A stretch of 16,085 nucleotides of DNA from Fimbriiglobus sp043785105 (GTDB lineage: Bacteria > Planctomycetota > Planctomycetia > Gemmatales > Gemmataceae): positions 1 through 16,085 of the forward strand of contig JAYVXO010000140.1 in NCBI GenBank assembly GCA_043785105.1, read 5' to 3'. Below are positions 7,680-15,003 of this stretch, piece by piece. The stretch's first letter is position 1. Each line of letters opens with the position of its first letter. The position numbers were made by a program, and so were the translations under genes. Under the pieces are notes generated by a model. It was not told the DNA's origin. It did no database searches and was given only the letters and a program-made list of their open reading frames with translations.

Positions 7680-8519
7680 TTACTTCGCGGCCACGCTCGT
7701 GGTGCCGTTGGCTTTGAGGGCGGCGAAGAGTTTGGGGAAGGATTCTTTCAGTTCATCGCCGGCTTTCAGGACGACTCGCTTTTCTTCGACTTCGGTTTTG
7801 CCGTTCACTTCGATCTCGGCTTTCACATCGTAGTAGTAGGCTTGGCCTTTGGGCAATGCGGGGGTGTGGAACTGACGCTTCTCACCGGAACCGGAGATGA
7901 GTTGACCATCGACGAACAGCTTCGCGGTTGCAGGTAACTCGATGCTGAGGTTCGCAACGGTGGGTGTTAGCATTTCAACGGGTTTTGCGGCAACGACGGT
8001 GTTGGTGAATGTTGGAACTTGCGAATACTGCCTCGGGAACGATTCGGCTTCACTCATCATCACGCCTTCACTGGAACCGAAGCACCCCGCTCCGCCGGAT
8101 TGCATTGGGGCATAACCGATGCCGCCGGTGCTGTAGCCGGTTCCATAGCAGCCACCGTAAGCGGCGGAGCCATAGTTACTAGAGCCAAGGCACGATGACC
8201 CGTAGCACGAACTGCCGTAACAGGATGACCCGTAGCAACCGCCACAGCCGTAGCCGCTGAAGGGCCGCAGGACTGTCGCAAGTGTCCCCACCGTAGCTCG
8301 TGCTGTGAAGCGGGCAAACGCAGCCGCTCGTGGGAAAAGTGGGCCGCCGTAGCCGCCACACGAATAACCGCCACACGACCCGTAACATGCTGCTGGTGCA
8401 TACCCGGTGCAGCCGACGCTGATCCCGCCACCCGAACCGTAACACCCGCCGTTCTCCCAGTTAAAACTGGCCACATCTGGGGTGCCTGCCATCGCGGTCA
8501 TAAGAATTAAGCTGTACAT
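7680..8519 (-). CDS. TIGR03000 domain protein with Gly/Tyr/Cys-rich repeat region
   Basis: 279 residues. The N-terminal half (about 21-150) is rich in Gly, Tyr, Cys and Ser, with a tandem pentapeptide from residue 95: CYGSS three times, then CLGSS and NYGSA. Residues about 190-265 match TIGR03000, a planctomycete-specific domain: PATAKLFVDGQLISGSG, RQFHTPALPKGQAYYYDVKAE, then VEEKRVVLKAGDELKESF. The start is the ATG at 8517-8519, with AGGAGG (complement of 8528-8533) eight bases upstream; upstream in-frame starts lack this. A short hydrophobic N-terminus (MYSLILMTAMAG) may be a weak export signal. Twelve cysteines suggest disulfide cross-linking if exported; that is inference. The function of TIGR03000 is unknown. 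Confidence 0.9.
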   Translation of the reverse strand: MYSLILMTAMAGTPDVASFNWENGGCYGSGGGISVGCTGYAPAACYGSCGGYSCGGYGGPLFPRAAAFARFTARATVGTLATVLRPFSGYGCGGCYGSSCYGSSCYGSSCLGSSNYGSAAYGGCYGTGYSTGGIGYAPMQSGGAGCFGSSEGVMMSEAESFPRQYSQVPTFTNTVVAAKPVEMLTPTVANLSIELPATAKLFVDGQLISGSGEKRQFHTPALPKGQAYYYDVKAEIEVNGKTEVEEKRVVLKAGDELKESFPKLFAALKANGTTSVAAK

Positions 8520-8589
8520 GGTGAACGCCTCCTGGTGCGATTTTTGGATTCCAATTTCTAGCTGGGCGTGAACCACCCATCACCTAGCA

Positions 8590-8618
8590 ATTGTAAGCGT
8601 TCGGAGGGTCATGGTCAA
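8590..8618 (-). promoter_or_regulatory. Sigma70-like promoter for the TIGR03000 gene
   Basis: On the minus strand TTGACC (8613-8618) is followed by exactly 17 bases and then TACAAT (8590-8595). It points at the TIGR03000 gene, giving a leader of about 60 bases to the ATG at 8519. This is the closest match to a housekeeping promoter that I found in the window. Confidence 0.6.
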
Positions 8619-8678
8619 AAGCAATCGGGGTAAGCTGGGGAAATTACACAGGATGCTAGCGCGTTAGACTCGCGCTGA

Positions 8679-9938
8679 TTATTGCCATCCGCGACGCCGG
8701 AACAACCACCCGGCCACGGTCATCCACATAACCCCTAACCCTGCTGCCCCCAACAGGTTGAAGTAGTGGTACCAGTAGATTTCCCCCGTAATCGCGGCAT
8801 GGATCACCCGAGGGCCGTGGAATTCGATCGCCAAGTACGGAATCCCCGGAATGCCGTTCTGCTGACAGATGAACAGAATCAACGCCACGGACATCAGGTA
8901 GCACATCGACCCCATGAACGCAGCCCGTTGGGTCTTCGCCAGCGTGGCGACCGTCATGCCGATGCCGAGGAACCCGCTGCCCATCGCAAAAAGGGCCAGC
9001 CAGAAGAACAGCGTGGACAGGATCGCGGGCTTATAAATCCCGGCGAGGATCGCCGCCATCGTAATGCCGAGCAGCGGGTAGAATAGAAACTTCGCGGCGA
9101 GGATTTCGAGCGGCGATGCGGGGGAGAGCGCCTGCGCCAACAACACCCCGCGTTCCCGTTCTTCGCAAGTCATTGTCGGCAGCAAGTAGACGCAGAAGAA
9201 GTACAGCGAGAAGACAACCATCCCGGTTGCGACGGCGGACCGTAAATCGAGTTGCGGCGCGCCGAGTCCGTTGCGTTCAATCTCGATCTTGGGCAGCGGT
9301 ACGAGTGACGCGGGAACGGTCGCCCCGGTCAGCTTCGCGGTTGCTTTTAACCGCTCGACTTCTTCGCTGAGTTGCCGGTACGAATCGCGGATCGCCCACA
9401 AGTCGTCGTTGCGGGCATCCCGTTGGGTGAGTCCTTTCGGGTCGATCCCGGCAGCGTGAAGTTCCTCGGTCGCTTGCTTCTGCATCGCGTCACGGGCGGC
9501 CCGCAAGAACCACGCTTCGTAGGGGGCCATCGCTTCGGGTTTTTCGGGCGGGTGCCAAATGTCGAACTTCATCGTCACGAAGCCGTTCCCGCTCCGCGTC
9601 CGAATCTGAATCGCCCCGGTACCGGGGGCGTAGGTCATCAACCCTTTGACTTGGTCCGGCTGTTGCCGTTCAAAAATGACGTGCGGCTGAAGGTCGCTCG
9701 GCACCGACGCCCGCAGTTCGTGGATGAACGCCGTCTCGTCCGCGTACTGCACCATGCACCGATGCACGCCGTCAATCAGCGACCCGCCACCCGTCCCCCC
9801 CGCACCCGTTCCCGGATTAAACACGGACAGCAACAGCGCCGCCACAATCAGCAGCAAGCACAACGCAATCCCGCCCCGGTTCGCCACATGGCGATGGACT
9901 TCTTTCAACAGCAGAGCGCGAAGAATGTAGAGGCGCAT
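8679..9938 (-). CDS. ABC-2 type transporter permease subunit
   Basis: 419 residues. Membrane segment 1 is at about 23-40 (GIALCLLLIVAALLLSVF). A soluble extracytoplasmic domain of roughly 190 residues follows, then five or so segments in the C-terminal half. The CEERERGVLLAQALSPAS motif after the second helix is typical of ABC-2 permeases of the NatB/YhaP kind. It pairs with the upstream ATPase gene on the same strand, so the product is probably an exporter; its substrate is unknown. The ATG at 9936-9938 begins MRLYILRALLLKEV. The same frame stays open upstream through a heptamer array, but that part encodes only a repeated RYPIPDT motif and is not counted. No good Shine-Dalgarno site is visible: the array ends five bases before the start codon. 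Confidence 0.88.
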   Translation of the reverse strand: MRLYILRALLLKEVHRHVANRGGIALCLLLIVAALLLSVFNPGTGAGGTGGGSLIDGVHRCMVQYADETAFIHELRASVPSDLQPHVIFERQQPDQVKGLMTYAPGTGAIQIRTRSGNGFVTMKFDIWHPPEKPEAMAPYEAWFLRAARDAMQKQATEELHAAGIDPKGLTQRDARNDDLWAIRDSYRQLSEEVERLKATAKLTGATVPASLVPLPKIEIERNGLGAPQLDLRSAVATGMVVFSLYFFCVYLLPTMTCEERERGVLLAQALSPASPLEILAAKFLFYPLLGITMAAILAGIYKPAILSTLFFWLALFAMGSGFLGIGMTVATLAKTQRAAFMGSMCYLMSVALILFICQQNGIPGIPYLAIEFHGPRVIHAAITGEIYWYHYFNLLGAAGLGVMWMTVAGWLFRRRGWQ

Positions 9939-9943
9939 AATCT

Positions 9944-10006
9944 CGGGTATCGGGTATCGGGTATCGGGTATCGGGTATCGGGTATCGGGTATCGGGTATC
10001 GGGTAT
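9944..10006. repeat. Heptanucleotide tandem array (CGGGTAT), nine perfect copies
   Basis: Exactly 63 bases, nine identical copies of CGGGTAT on the plus strand. It sits in the ATPase-permease gap, directly before the permease start codon (9938). There are no spacers, so it is not a CRISPR. It resembles the short tandemly repeated repetitive (STRR) heptamers described in cyanobacteria. Confidence 0.97.
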
Positions 10007-10012
10007 GAAAAC

Positions 10013-10105
10013 GATTCACCACACAGGGCACGGAGGACCACAGAGAAATCCAAAACAAATTCTTATGCTTCCCTCTGTGGCACTCTGTGCCCTGTGTGGT
10101 GAATC
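10013..10105. repeat. Inverted repeat, CACAGGGCAC type
   Basis: Arms 10013-10031 (GATTCACCACACAGGGCAC) and 10087-10105 pair perfectly over 19 bp. After a short mismatched section they pair again over CCACAGAG (10038-10045) and CTCTGTGG (10073-10080). The AT-rich centre is about 27 bases. It lies just after the ATPase stop codon and just before the heptamer array. Confidence 0.88.
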
Positions 10106-10126
10106 CGCTTTTTGATTGCTGGAGAG

Positions 10127-10981
10127 TTACTCGAACGCCAAGCCGGTCAGCTTCAAGAACGTGGCGTGGAAGTCGAACTCGCGGGTTTTCACGCTTGCCA
10201 CTTGGCCGGCGCGCACGACCTCGGCGAGCCGTTGCCGGTCGGTTTCGTTGTCCATGTCGAACGACGCGCGGACACCACTTTGCAGGATGACATCGGCCTT
10301 GCGTTCGGTGTGGTGTTGTTTCAAGTTGAGCGGTGAGTCGAGGGCGACGAGTTTGCCTTTGCACATGATGCCGACGCGGTCGCAAATCTTTTCGACTTCG
10401 TCCATGTCGTGGGTCGTCAATACTACCGTGGCGCCGTCGGCGACCCGTTCCCGCAAAATCCGGTGGACGACTTCGGCGGAGTGAATGTCAAGGTTGGCGG
10501 TCGGTTCATCCAAGTACAGCACACGCGGTTCGTGCAGCAGGGCGCGAGCCAACAGAAGTTTGCGCCGCATTCCGAGCGAGTAACTCCGCACCGGCAGGTT
10601 CCCCGCTTCGTCGAGTTCGACCATTTTCAAACAGTCACGCACCCGCAACCGTGGGGTGTTGTAAAGCTGCGCGAAGAATTCGAGGTTGCGTCGCCCGGTG
10701 AACTCTTCAAAGTGGTTCTCGCGGTCCGGGACGTAGCCAAACAACGGCTTGACGTGCGACCACTCCCGCACCACGTCCCGCCCCAGCACCCGCACTGCCC
10801 CCGCCGTCGGCGTCCGCTGCCCGATCAACACGCGAATGGTCGTCGATTTCCCCGCCCCGTTCGGCCCGAGCAACCCGAACAGTTCCCCGCGACGAATCTC
10901 CAGATTCAACCCGTCCACAGCCGTAAAATCGCCGTACTGAACGCGAAGGCCGTCGATGTGAATCGCAGTTTCGGCTGGCAT
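10127..10981 (-). CDS. ABC transporter ATP-binding protein
   Basis: 284 residues with all nucleotide-binding motifs: Walker A GPNGAGKST (39-47), signature YSLGM (134-138) in place of LSGGQ as is usual in drug- or antibiotic-exporter-type ATPases, Walker B VLYLDEP (154-160) with the D-loop TANLD, and the switch His191 in TTHDMDEVEKICDRV. The C-terminal 75 residues form the accessory domain seen in CcmA/NatA-like subunits. The ATG at 10979-10981 has GAG six bases upstream. The partner permease gene follows on the same strand after 188 bases of repeat DNA, so co-transcription is likely but translational coupling is not. The complex probably exports a small molecule, lipid or peptide; which one cannot be told. 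Confidence 0.95.
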   Translation of the reverse strand: MPAETAIHIDGLRVQYGDFTAVDGLNLEIRRGELFGLLGPNGAGKSTTIRVLIGQRTPTAGAVRVLGRDVVREWSHVKPLFGYVPDRENHFEEFTGRRNLEFFAQLYNTPRLRVRDCLKMVELDEAGNLPVRSYSLGMRRKLLLARALLHEPRVLYLDEPTANLDIHSAEVVHRILRERVADGATVVLTTHDMDEVEKICDRVGIMCKGKLVALDSPLNLKQHHTERKADVILQSGVRASFDMDNETDRQRLAEVVRAGQVASVKTREFDFHATFLKLTGLAFE

Positions 10982-11116
10982 TAAATCTCGACGCCCCAGG
11001 CATCAGTAGAACAGGCAATCTGAACACGACAAAGACGCAGGGACAGGATAGGACAGAAACGTTATCACGGCGCTGAATTAGCGTGAGCCGAACCACAACC
11101 TTTTCGAGCAGCCTGC

Positions 11117-12043
11117 ATGATTACGTTTGACGCGAATCTGAAAGATGTGAACAAGCTGCTGTTCTCTCCGAACGGAGAGACACTTGTCATCCGTGAGCGA
11201 TTGGATCAGACGCACGTTTACAATTCTCACACCTTAGTCGTGGTCGCAATTTACCCAGGGAGCGGAAAGATGGCTTTCTCTCCTGATAGCACCAACTTTG
11301 CGTATGAACGATATGAAGCAATCGAAGTCCTGACTCCGGGCCATGCACCGATACCGATACCGATGCAAGACACATCCTACAAAAGAAGTTTTTGGGACTG
11401 TCTGAGGTTTTCCACCGACGGGAAACTGTTGGAGGCCAGCGGTTACTTCACGAGAGGATACATGCGATGGGACGCAAAGTCGGGTCAGTTGCTCCACAAT
11501 AGTTGTGCAGAGTTTGGTCAGGATGTTGGCGGGATGAAAGGTATCGACGGTACAGTTGAAGGTCTGTCCTACCCGATCCACTCAGGACGAACCCTGACTT
11601 TTCTGACAACGAAAGTCTCCGGCAAAAAGCCGAAGGGTGAGGCGGTCATTTATGCGCAGAGCACCAAGATTGGCACAATCCGAATCGACAACAGCGGCAC
11701 GCTCCCCAACGAGTTGTTAATCACTACAAACGGCCTCTATCTCATGGTGCGATGGTGGAGACTTGTTGGCGTTTGGAATCTCGAAACGTTCGCTCCCGTC
11801 GCGCGGATCAGCGTGGATAAAAAGCCATTCTTGGACGCCGCACTCACGCCGGACGGGCGCCAACTGGTGACCGTGACCAACAACGACGCGCACATCCGGT
11901 TCTGGGATTTGGCGAGCGGGGAACTCACGGCACAGTACGATTGGGGCATCGGCAAGCCGACGGCGGTTGCCGTCGCGCCGGACGGACTGCGTATTGCCTG
12001 CGCCAACGCGAAGGGGCAGGTCGTGATCTGGGATGCCAAGTAG
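11117..12043 (+). CDS. WD40-repeat beta-propeller protein
   Basis: 308 residues. Repeats end in RWDAKSGQ (118-124), VWNLE (219-223), FWDLASGE (262-269) and IWDAK (304-308), each preceded by an FSPDG- or APDG-type turn (17-21, 54-57, 245-247, 288-290). That fits one modest propeller of about five to seven blades, the N-terminal ones degenerate. No signal peptide or enzyme domain is visible, so it is probably a cytoplasmic protein-interaction module. The ATG at 11117 is the first in frame, with only a weak GAG upstream. The first two thirds are visibly less GC-rich and more poorly matched to WD40 than the last third. The glycosyltransferase gene starts 33 bases after its stop and is probably in the same transcript. 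The partner is unknown. Confidence 0.87.
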   Translation: MITFDANLKDVNKLLFSPNGETLVIRERLDQTHVYNSHTLVVVAIYPGSGKMAFSPDSTNFAYERYEAIEVLTPGHAPIPIPMQDTSYKRSFWDCLRFSTDGKLLEASGYFTRGYMRWDAKSGQLLHNSCAEFGQDVGGMKGIDGTVEGLSYPIHSGRTLTFLTTKVSGKKPKGEAVIYAQSTKIGTIRIDNSGTLPNELLITTNGLYLMVRWWRLVGVWNLETFAPVARISVDKKPFLDAALTPDGRQLVTVTNNDAHIRFWDLASGELTAQYDWGIGKPTAVAVAPDGLRIACANAKGQVVIWDAK

Positions 12044-12076
12044 CGGAGCGTGGTCAAACTGCACGAGGTTCACAGG

Positions 12077-13480
12077 ATGCGTCTGAATTCTCGATACTGG
12101 GTGCCGTTGGCGGTGGCGGTGGGGCTGGCGTTGCGCCTGTATCACTTCTTGCTCTGTCCGGTCGTGTGGCACGATGAAGCGGCGATGATTGTCAACGTGC
12201 TGAACCTCTCGTTTCCTGAAATGCTCGGCCCGCTGGTCCACGCGCAAGCCGCCCCGCCGCTGTTCTTGATGCTCGAACGGGCCGTGGTGCTTCTGTTCGG
12301 CGATAGCGAATATGCGTTGCGGTTGATTCCGTTTCTGGCGTCGTGCGGGTCGGTGGTCGTGGTCGCGGGGTTGGCACAACAGGTGACCACAACGGGTACT
12401 GCGGCGGTGGCGGTCGGGCTGTTTGCCGTGTCCGAACGATTGCTGTGGCATTCGACCGAAGCGAAACCGTATTCCGTGGACGTGTTCGTTGCGGCACTGG
12501 TGGCGTATGGCTTTGTTCGCACCAACGACTGGCCATTGTGGAAGCGGTGTTGGCTCGGAATCGTCTGTGCGCCGGTGATGATTTGGCTGTCGTTTCCGTC
12601 CTGTTTCGTGTTGGGGGCAGTGTTGGTCGGGCTGCTACCGAGTTGCTGGGCGGAACGGCGAAACTGGTCCGCGTGGCTGGGCTATAGCGGGTTCACGTTG
12701 GCCGTGGTGCTGGCATTTACGACACTCGCACTCGGCCCGGCGGTGGCCCAACGGAACGCGGAGTTGGATACGTTTTGGCAAGAAGATTTCCCGGATTGGT
12801 CAGACCCGTGGGGCGTGGTGCCGTGGGCACTCTTGCGAACGCTGGACGTGCTTCGCTACACGATCATGCCGTATGGGTTCCTGTTCGTGGGGAACGTCAT
12901 CATCGCCGCTGTAGTCTGGTGTCGGCGTGGGAAGGCGATGACGGTCGTCGTGTTGCTGCTGCCGATCGGGTTAGCACTCATCGCCGCGTTGTTGGGGAAG
13001 TACCCCTATGGTGGGACGCGGCTGTTGGTCTATGCCACGCCGGCAGTGTGCCTACTCACTGCCGAAGGGTTGCGAATCGTGATTGATGCATCCGGTCGGT
13101 TCCGGTCGCTATCGTTAGGATTTGCAGCACTTTTGCTTGCTATCCCCGTTGGGTTGGCGGGCTATCTCGTGATTGCGCCGTGGCCCCGTGCTGCCTGCGA
13201 TGAAGCCGCTGCTTACGTCCTCCAACACCGTGGCGCGAACGATTGCATCCTGATTAACCACGCGGAGTACGAATACTATTTTCGACGGCACCCGCAACTC
13301 TGGCGAACCTGGTACGGAACCTTCACGCCCGACGACCTGTCACGGCGAAAAATATGGGTTGTTCACACGTGGGAGCCGGCGCCGACATCCTTCCCGTTTC
13401 CGTTGCCACCGGGTTGGCACGTCGCCGACGCCACCGAGTATTTCCAGACCGTGGTTTATCGACTGGAACGAGACGAGTGA
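12077..13480 (+). CDS. Integral membrane glycosyltransferase, GT39 / dolichyl-phosphate-mannosyltransferase-like
   Basis: 467 residues, mostly hydrophobic with about ten membrane segments, and a soluble C-terminal tail from about 370. Features of the GT-C fold are visible: an acidic pair in the first outer loop (WHDEA, 31-35), QAAPPLFLML (57-66) resembling the Q-x-x-PPL motif, EAKPYSVD (128-135), and YPYGGTRLLVYATP (309-322). Such enzymes transfer sugars from polyprenyl-phosphate donors to lipids or proteins on the outer face of the membrane. The ATG at 12077 is chosen because GAGG (12065-12068) lies eight bases upstream. A GTG at 12050 would have its GGAG only one base away. It follows the WD40 gene by 33 bases. 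The acceptor is unknown. Confidence 0.85.
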   Translation: MRLNSRYWVPLAVAVGLALRLYHFLLCPVVWHDEAAMIVNVLNLSFPEMLGPLVHAQAAPPLFLMLERAVVLLFGDSEYALRLIPFLASCGSVVVVAGLAQQVTTTGTAAVAVGLFAVSERLLWHSTEAKPYSVDVFVAALVAYGFVRTNDWPLWKRCWLGIVCAPVMIWLSFPSCFVLGAVLVGLLPSCWAERRNWSAWLGYSGFTLAVVLAFTTLALGPAVAQRNAELDTFWQEDFPDWSDPWGVVPWALLRTLDVLRYTIMPYGFLFVGNVIIAAVVWCRRGKAMTVVVLLLPIGLALIAALLGKYPYGGTRLLVYATPAVCLLTAEGLRIVIDASGRFRSLSLGFAALLLAIPVGLAGYLVIAPWPRAACDEAAAYVLQHRGANDCILINHAEYEYYFRRHPQLWRTWYGTFTPDDLSRRKIWVVHTWEPAPTSFPFPLPPGWHVADATEYFQTVVYRLERDE

Positions 13481-13529
13481 CAGGTTGCAACTGGGGGCGG
13501 GCGTCACATTTGGTGGTGAACTGTAACGG

Positions 13530-13713
13530 GTTTTCGGCCCTGAAAGGGACGTTCTGTCAGCCCAGGGCCATGCCCTGGGGACCGGGCAACGATCCGGTTT
13601 TATGCAATTCCGGGCGGTTCACACCAGATGATGCCAACCCAACGAACCGTCCCTTCGAGCGTTCCCAGGGCATGGCCCTGGGCTGACAGAACGTCCCTTT
13701 CAGGGCCGAAAAC
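13530..13713. repeat. 184-bp element with perfect 50-bp inverted arms (bipartite stem-loop family, locus 3)
   Basis: The arm 13530-13579 is the exact reverse complement of 13664-13713. Each arm contains a mini-hairpin-like CCCTGAAAGGG, the linker GTTCTGTCA, and a hairpin CCCAGGGC-CAT-GCCCTGGG (or its inverse). The 84-base centre codes for nothing recognisable but has a smaller inverted pair (CGGTTC/GAACCG). No clear target-site duplication flanks it. It occupies most of the gap between the glycosyltransferase and pseudouridine synthase genes and, as a convergent-gene spacer, may also act as a terminator. Confidence 0.93.
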
Positions 13714-13732
13714 GAAGACCGGGCTGGGTCTT

Positions 13733-13764
13733 ACTATCCACTATCCACTATCCACTATCCACTC
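13733..13764. repeat. Heptanucleotide tandem array (ACTATCC), four copies
   Basis: Four perfect copies of ACTATCC (13733-13760) and a partial fifth. The array overlaps the 3' end of the pseudouridine synthase gene: the TAG stop (13755-13757) and the codon before it lie within the repeat. It is a second STRR-like heptamer, with a unit unrelated to the array at 9944-10006 apart from a shared TATC. Confidence 0.93.
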
Positions 13765-14822
13765 ACAACTGATTGCAGCCGCTTTCGCAGCTCGGCAAAA
13801 TCCTTTGGCGTGGGGGCATCCCAACTCATCTTCGTTCCGCTTTCGGGGTGGAGGAAGCCGAGTTTGGCGGCGTGAAGCATCGGGCGTAGGGCGTTGCTGC
13901 TGTCGGGGAGTGGCTTGCCGTTGGGGGGGCGATCGTACACCGTTTCGCCACAGAGCGGGTGCCCGGCTTCCCCGAGATGAATGCGAACTTGATGGGTCCG
14001 TCCGGTTTCCAGCCGACATTCGACCAATGCAAACTGGCCGAACGATTCGACCACTTTCACGTGCGTGACCGCGTGCTTCCCCTCTTCCGCATTGGTGTCG
14101 GTGGTGCTACCACGCCGACCGTCGCCCCGATCCCGAATCAGCGTCGATTCGATGCGACCGTCCTTCGGCACTCCGCGAACCAGCGCGAGGTACCGCCGTT
14201 CCACTGTGTGTTTGCGGAACTGTTTCGTCAGTTCGGTTGCGGCATTTTTCGTCAGCGCGAACACGACTAGCCCGGTCGTATCGCGGTCGATGCGGTGAAC
14301 GGCGATCACGCGCCGGTTCGGGTTGCCAAGCAGGTAGGGTAGATAATCGGCGAGCGTCTTCGGCAAAAACGACATCCCGCGATGACCAAACTCGGCGGCT
14401 TCCTCGGCGTGTCGCATCGTCGTCAAGCCCGCCGGTTTGTTGACCACCACGACCGCATCATCGGAATAAACCAACTCCATGCCGATCGGCAGTTGGACCG
14501 TCGGTTTCGGTGCGATCTCTTTCTTCGGCGGTGCTTTCGCTTTGGGCGGCGGCTTGACAGGTGGGGCGGGCTTGGGGAGCTTGGGGCGTTGCAATCCTGG
14601 CGGCAGCGGTGTGTTCTCGATGACGCCATCCCGAATCCAGACGCGGTTGTTCTTCTTGATGCGCGTGGTCGGGTCGGAGCAACCCATCCCGGCGACCCGG
14701 ACGTGCCCGTTTTCCACAAGCCGTTTGGCTTGAGTCCACGTGAGTTTGAAGCGCGCCCGCAGCATGGCTGCCACGGTATTGCCCGCGTCGCGGTGGTCGG
14801 CAAGAAACTGAATCGGCGGCAT
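13755..14822 (-). CDS. RluA-family RNA pseudouridine synthase
   Basis: 355 residues. It isomerises uridine to pseudouridine in structured RNA (23S rRNA or tRNA in known relatives). An S4-like RNA-binding part (about 10-66, with TWTQAKRLVENGHVRVAG) is followed by a Pro/Lys-rich linker (71-107) and then the catalytic domain. The signature HRIDRDTTG (176-184) gives the catalytic Asp179; YLALVRG (211-217) and LETGRTHQVRIHL (271-283) are the other RluA motifs. The ATG at 14820-14822 has GAG seven bases upstream; an in-frame GTG ten codons earlier (14850-14852) is the alternative. The linker is longer than usual for RluC/RluD and very basic. The target uridine cannot be predicted. The gene is convergent with the glycosyltransferase. 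Confidence 0.93.
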   Translation of the reverse strand: MPPIQFLADHRDAGNTVAAMLRARFKLTWTQAKRLVENGHVRVAGMGCSDPTTRIKKNNRVWIRDGVIENTPLPPGLQRPKLPKPAPPVKPPPKAKAPPKKEIAPKPTVQLPIGMELVYSDDAVVVVNKPAGLTTMRHAEEAAEFGHRGMSFLPKTLADYLPYLLGNPNRRVIAVHRIDRDTTGLVVFALTKNAATELTKQFRKHTVERRYLALVRGVPKDGRIESTLIRDRGDGRRGSTTDTNAEEGKHAVTHVKVVESFGQFALVECRLETGRTHQVRIHLGEAGHPLCGETVYDRPPNGKPLPDSSNALRPMLHAAKLGFLHPESGTKMSWDAPTPKDFAELRKRLQSVVSG

Positions 14823-14887
14823 AACAAAACTCGAAGAGAAAACTGGTGGCACTCACGTAACTAGGTCGCCACGACCAAACAGCTAAG

Positions 14888-14994
14888 ATTATTCACCACG
14901 GAAAACACGGAAAACACGGAAATTGTTCAGAACAAGAATGAAAACCTCTGATTCGGATTTCTTCCGTGCTTTCCGTGTATTCCGTGGTTCAATC
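14888..14994. repeat. Inverted repeat, CACGGAAAA type
   Basis: The left arm (14888-14922, GATTATTCACCACGG then CACGGAAAA units at period 9) is nearly complementary to the right arm (14962-14994, TTCCGTGCTTTCCGTGTATT then CCGTGGTTCAATC). The centre is about 39 AT-rich bases. It lies between the start of the pseudouridine synthase gene and the stop of the next gene, both on the minus strand. Its layout mirrors the inverted repeat at 10013-10105 (TTCACCAC ends, CAC-rich arms). Confidence 0.85.
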
Positions 14995-15003
14995 CTGATC
15001 GGG

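Noticed and set aside
9944..10006. CRISPR array
   Set aside because: The repeats are seven bases long, contiguous and without spacers, and no cas gene is present.
9939..10385. N-terminal extension of the permease upstream of 9938
   Set aside because: It translates the heptamer array as repeated RYPIPDT, crosses an inverted repeat and overlaps the ATPase gene. Homology-like sequence starts at MRLYILRALL.
12050..12076. GTG at 12050 as start of the glycosyltransferase
   Set aside because: The GGAG is only one base from the GTG. The ATG at 12077 has GAGG at good spacing and begins directly before the first membrane segment.
13530..13713. Insertion sequence
   Set aside because: The 184-bp element has no room for a transposase and no visible target duplication, so it is listed as a repeat only.
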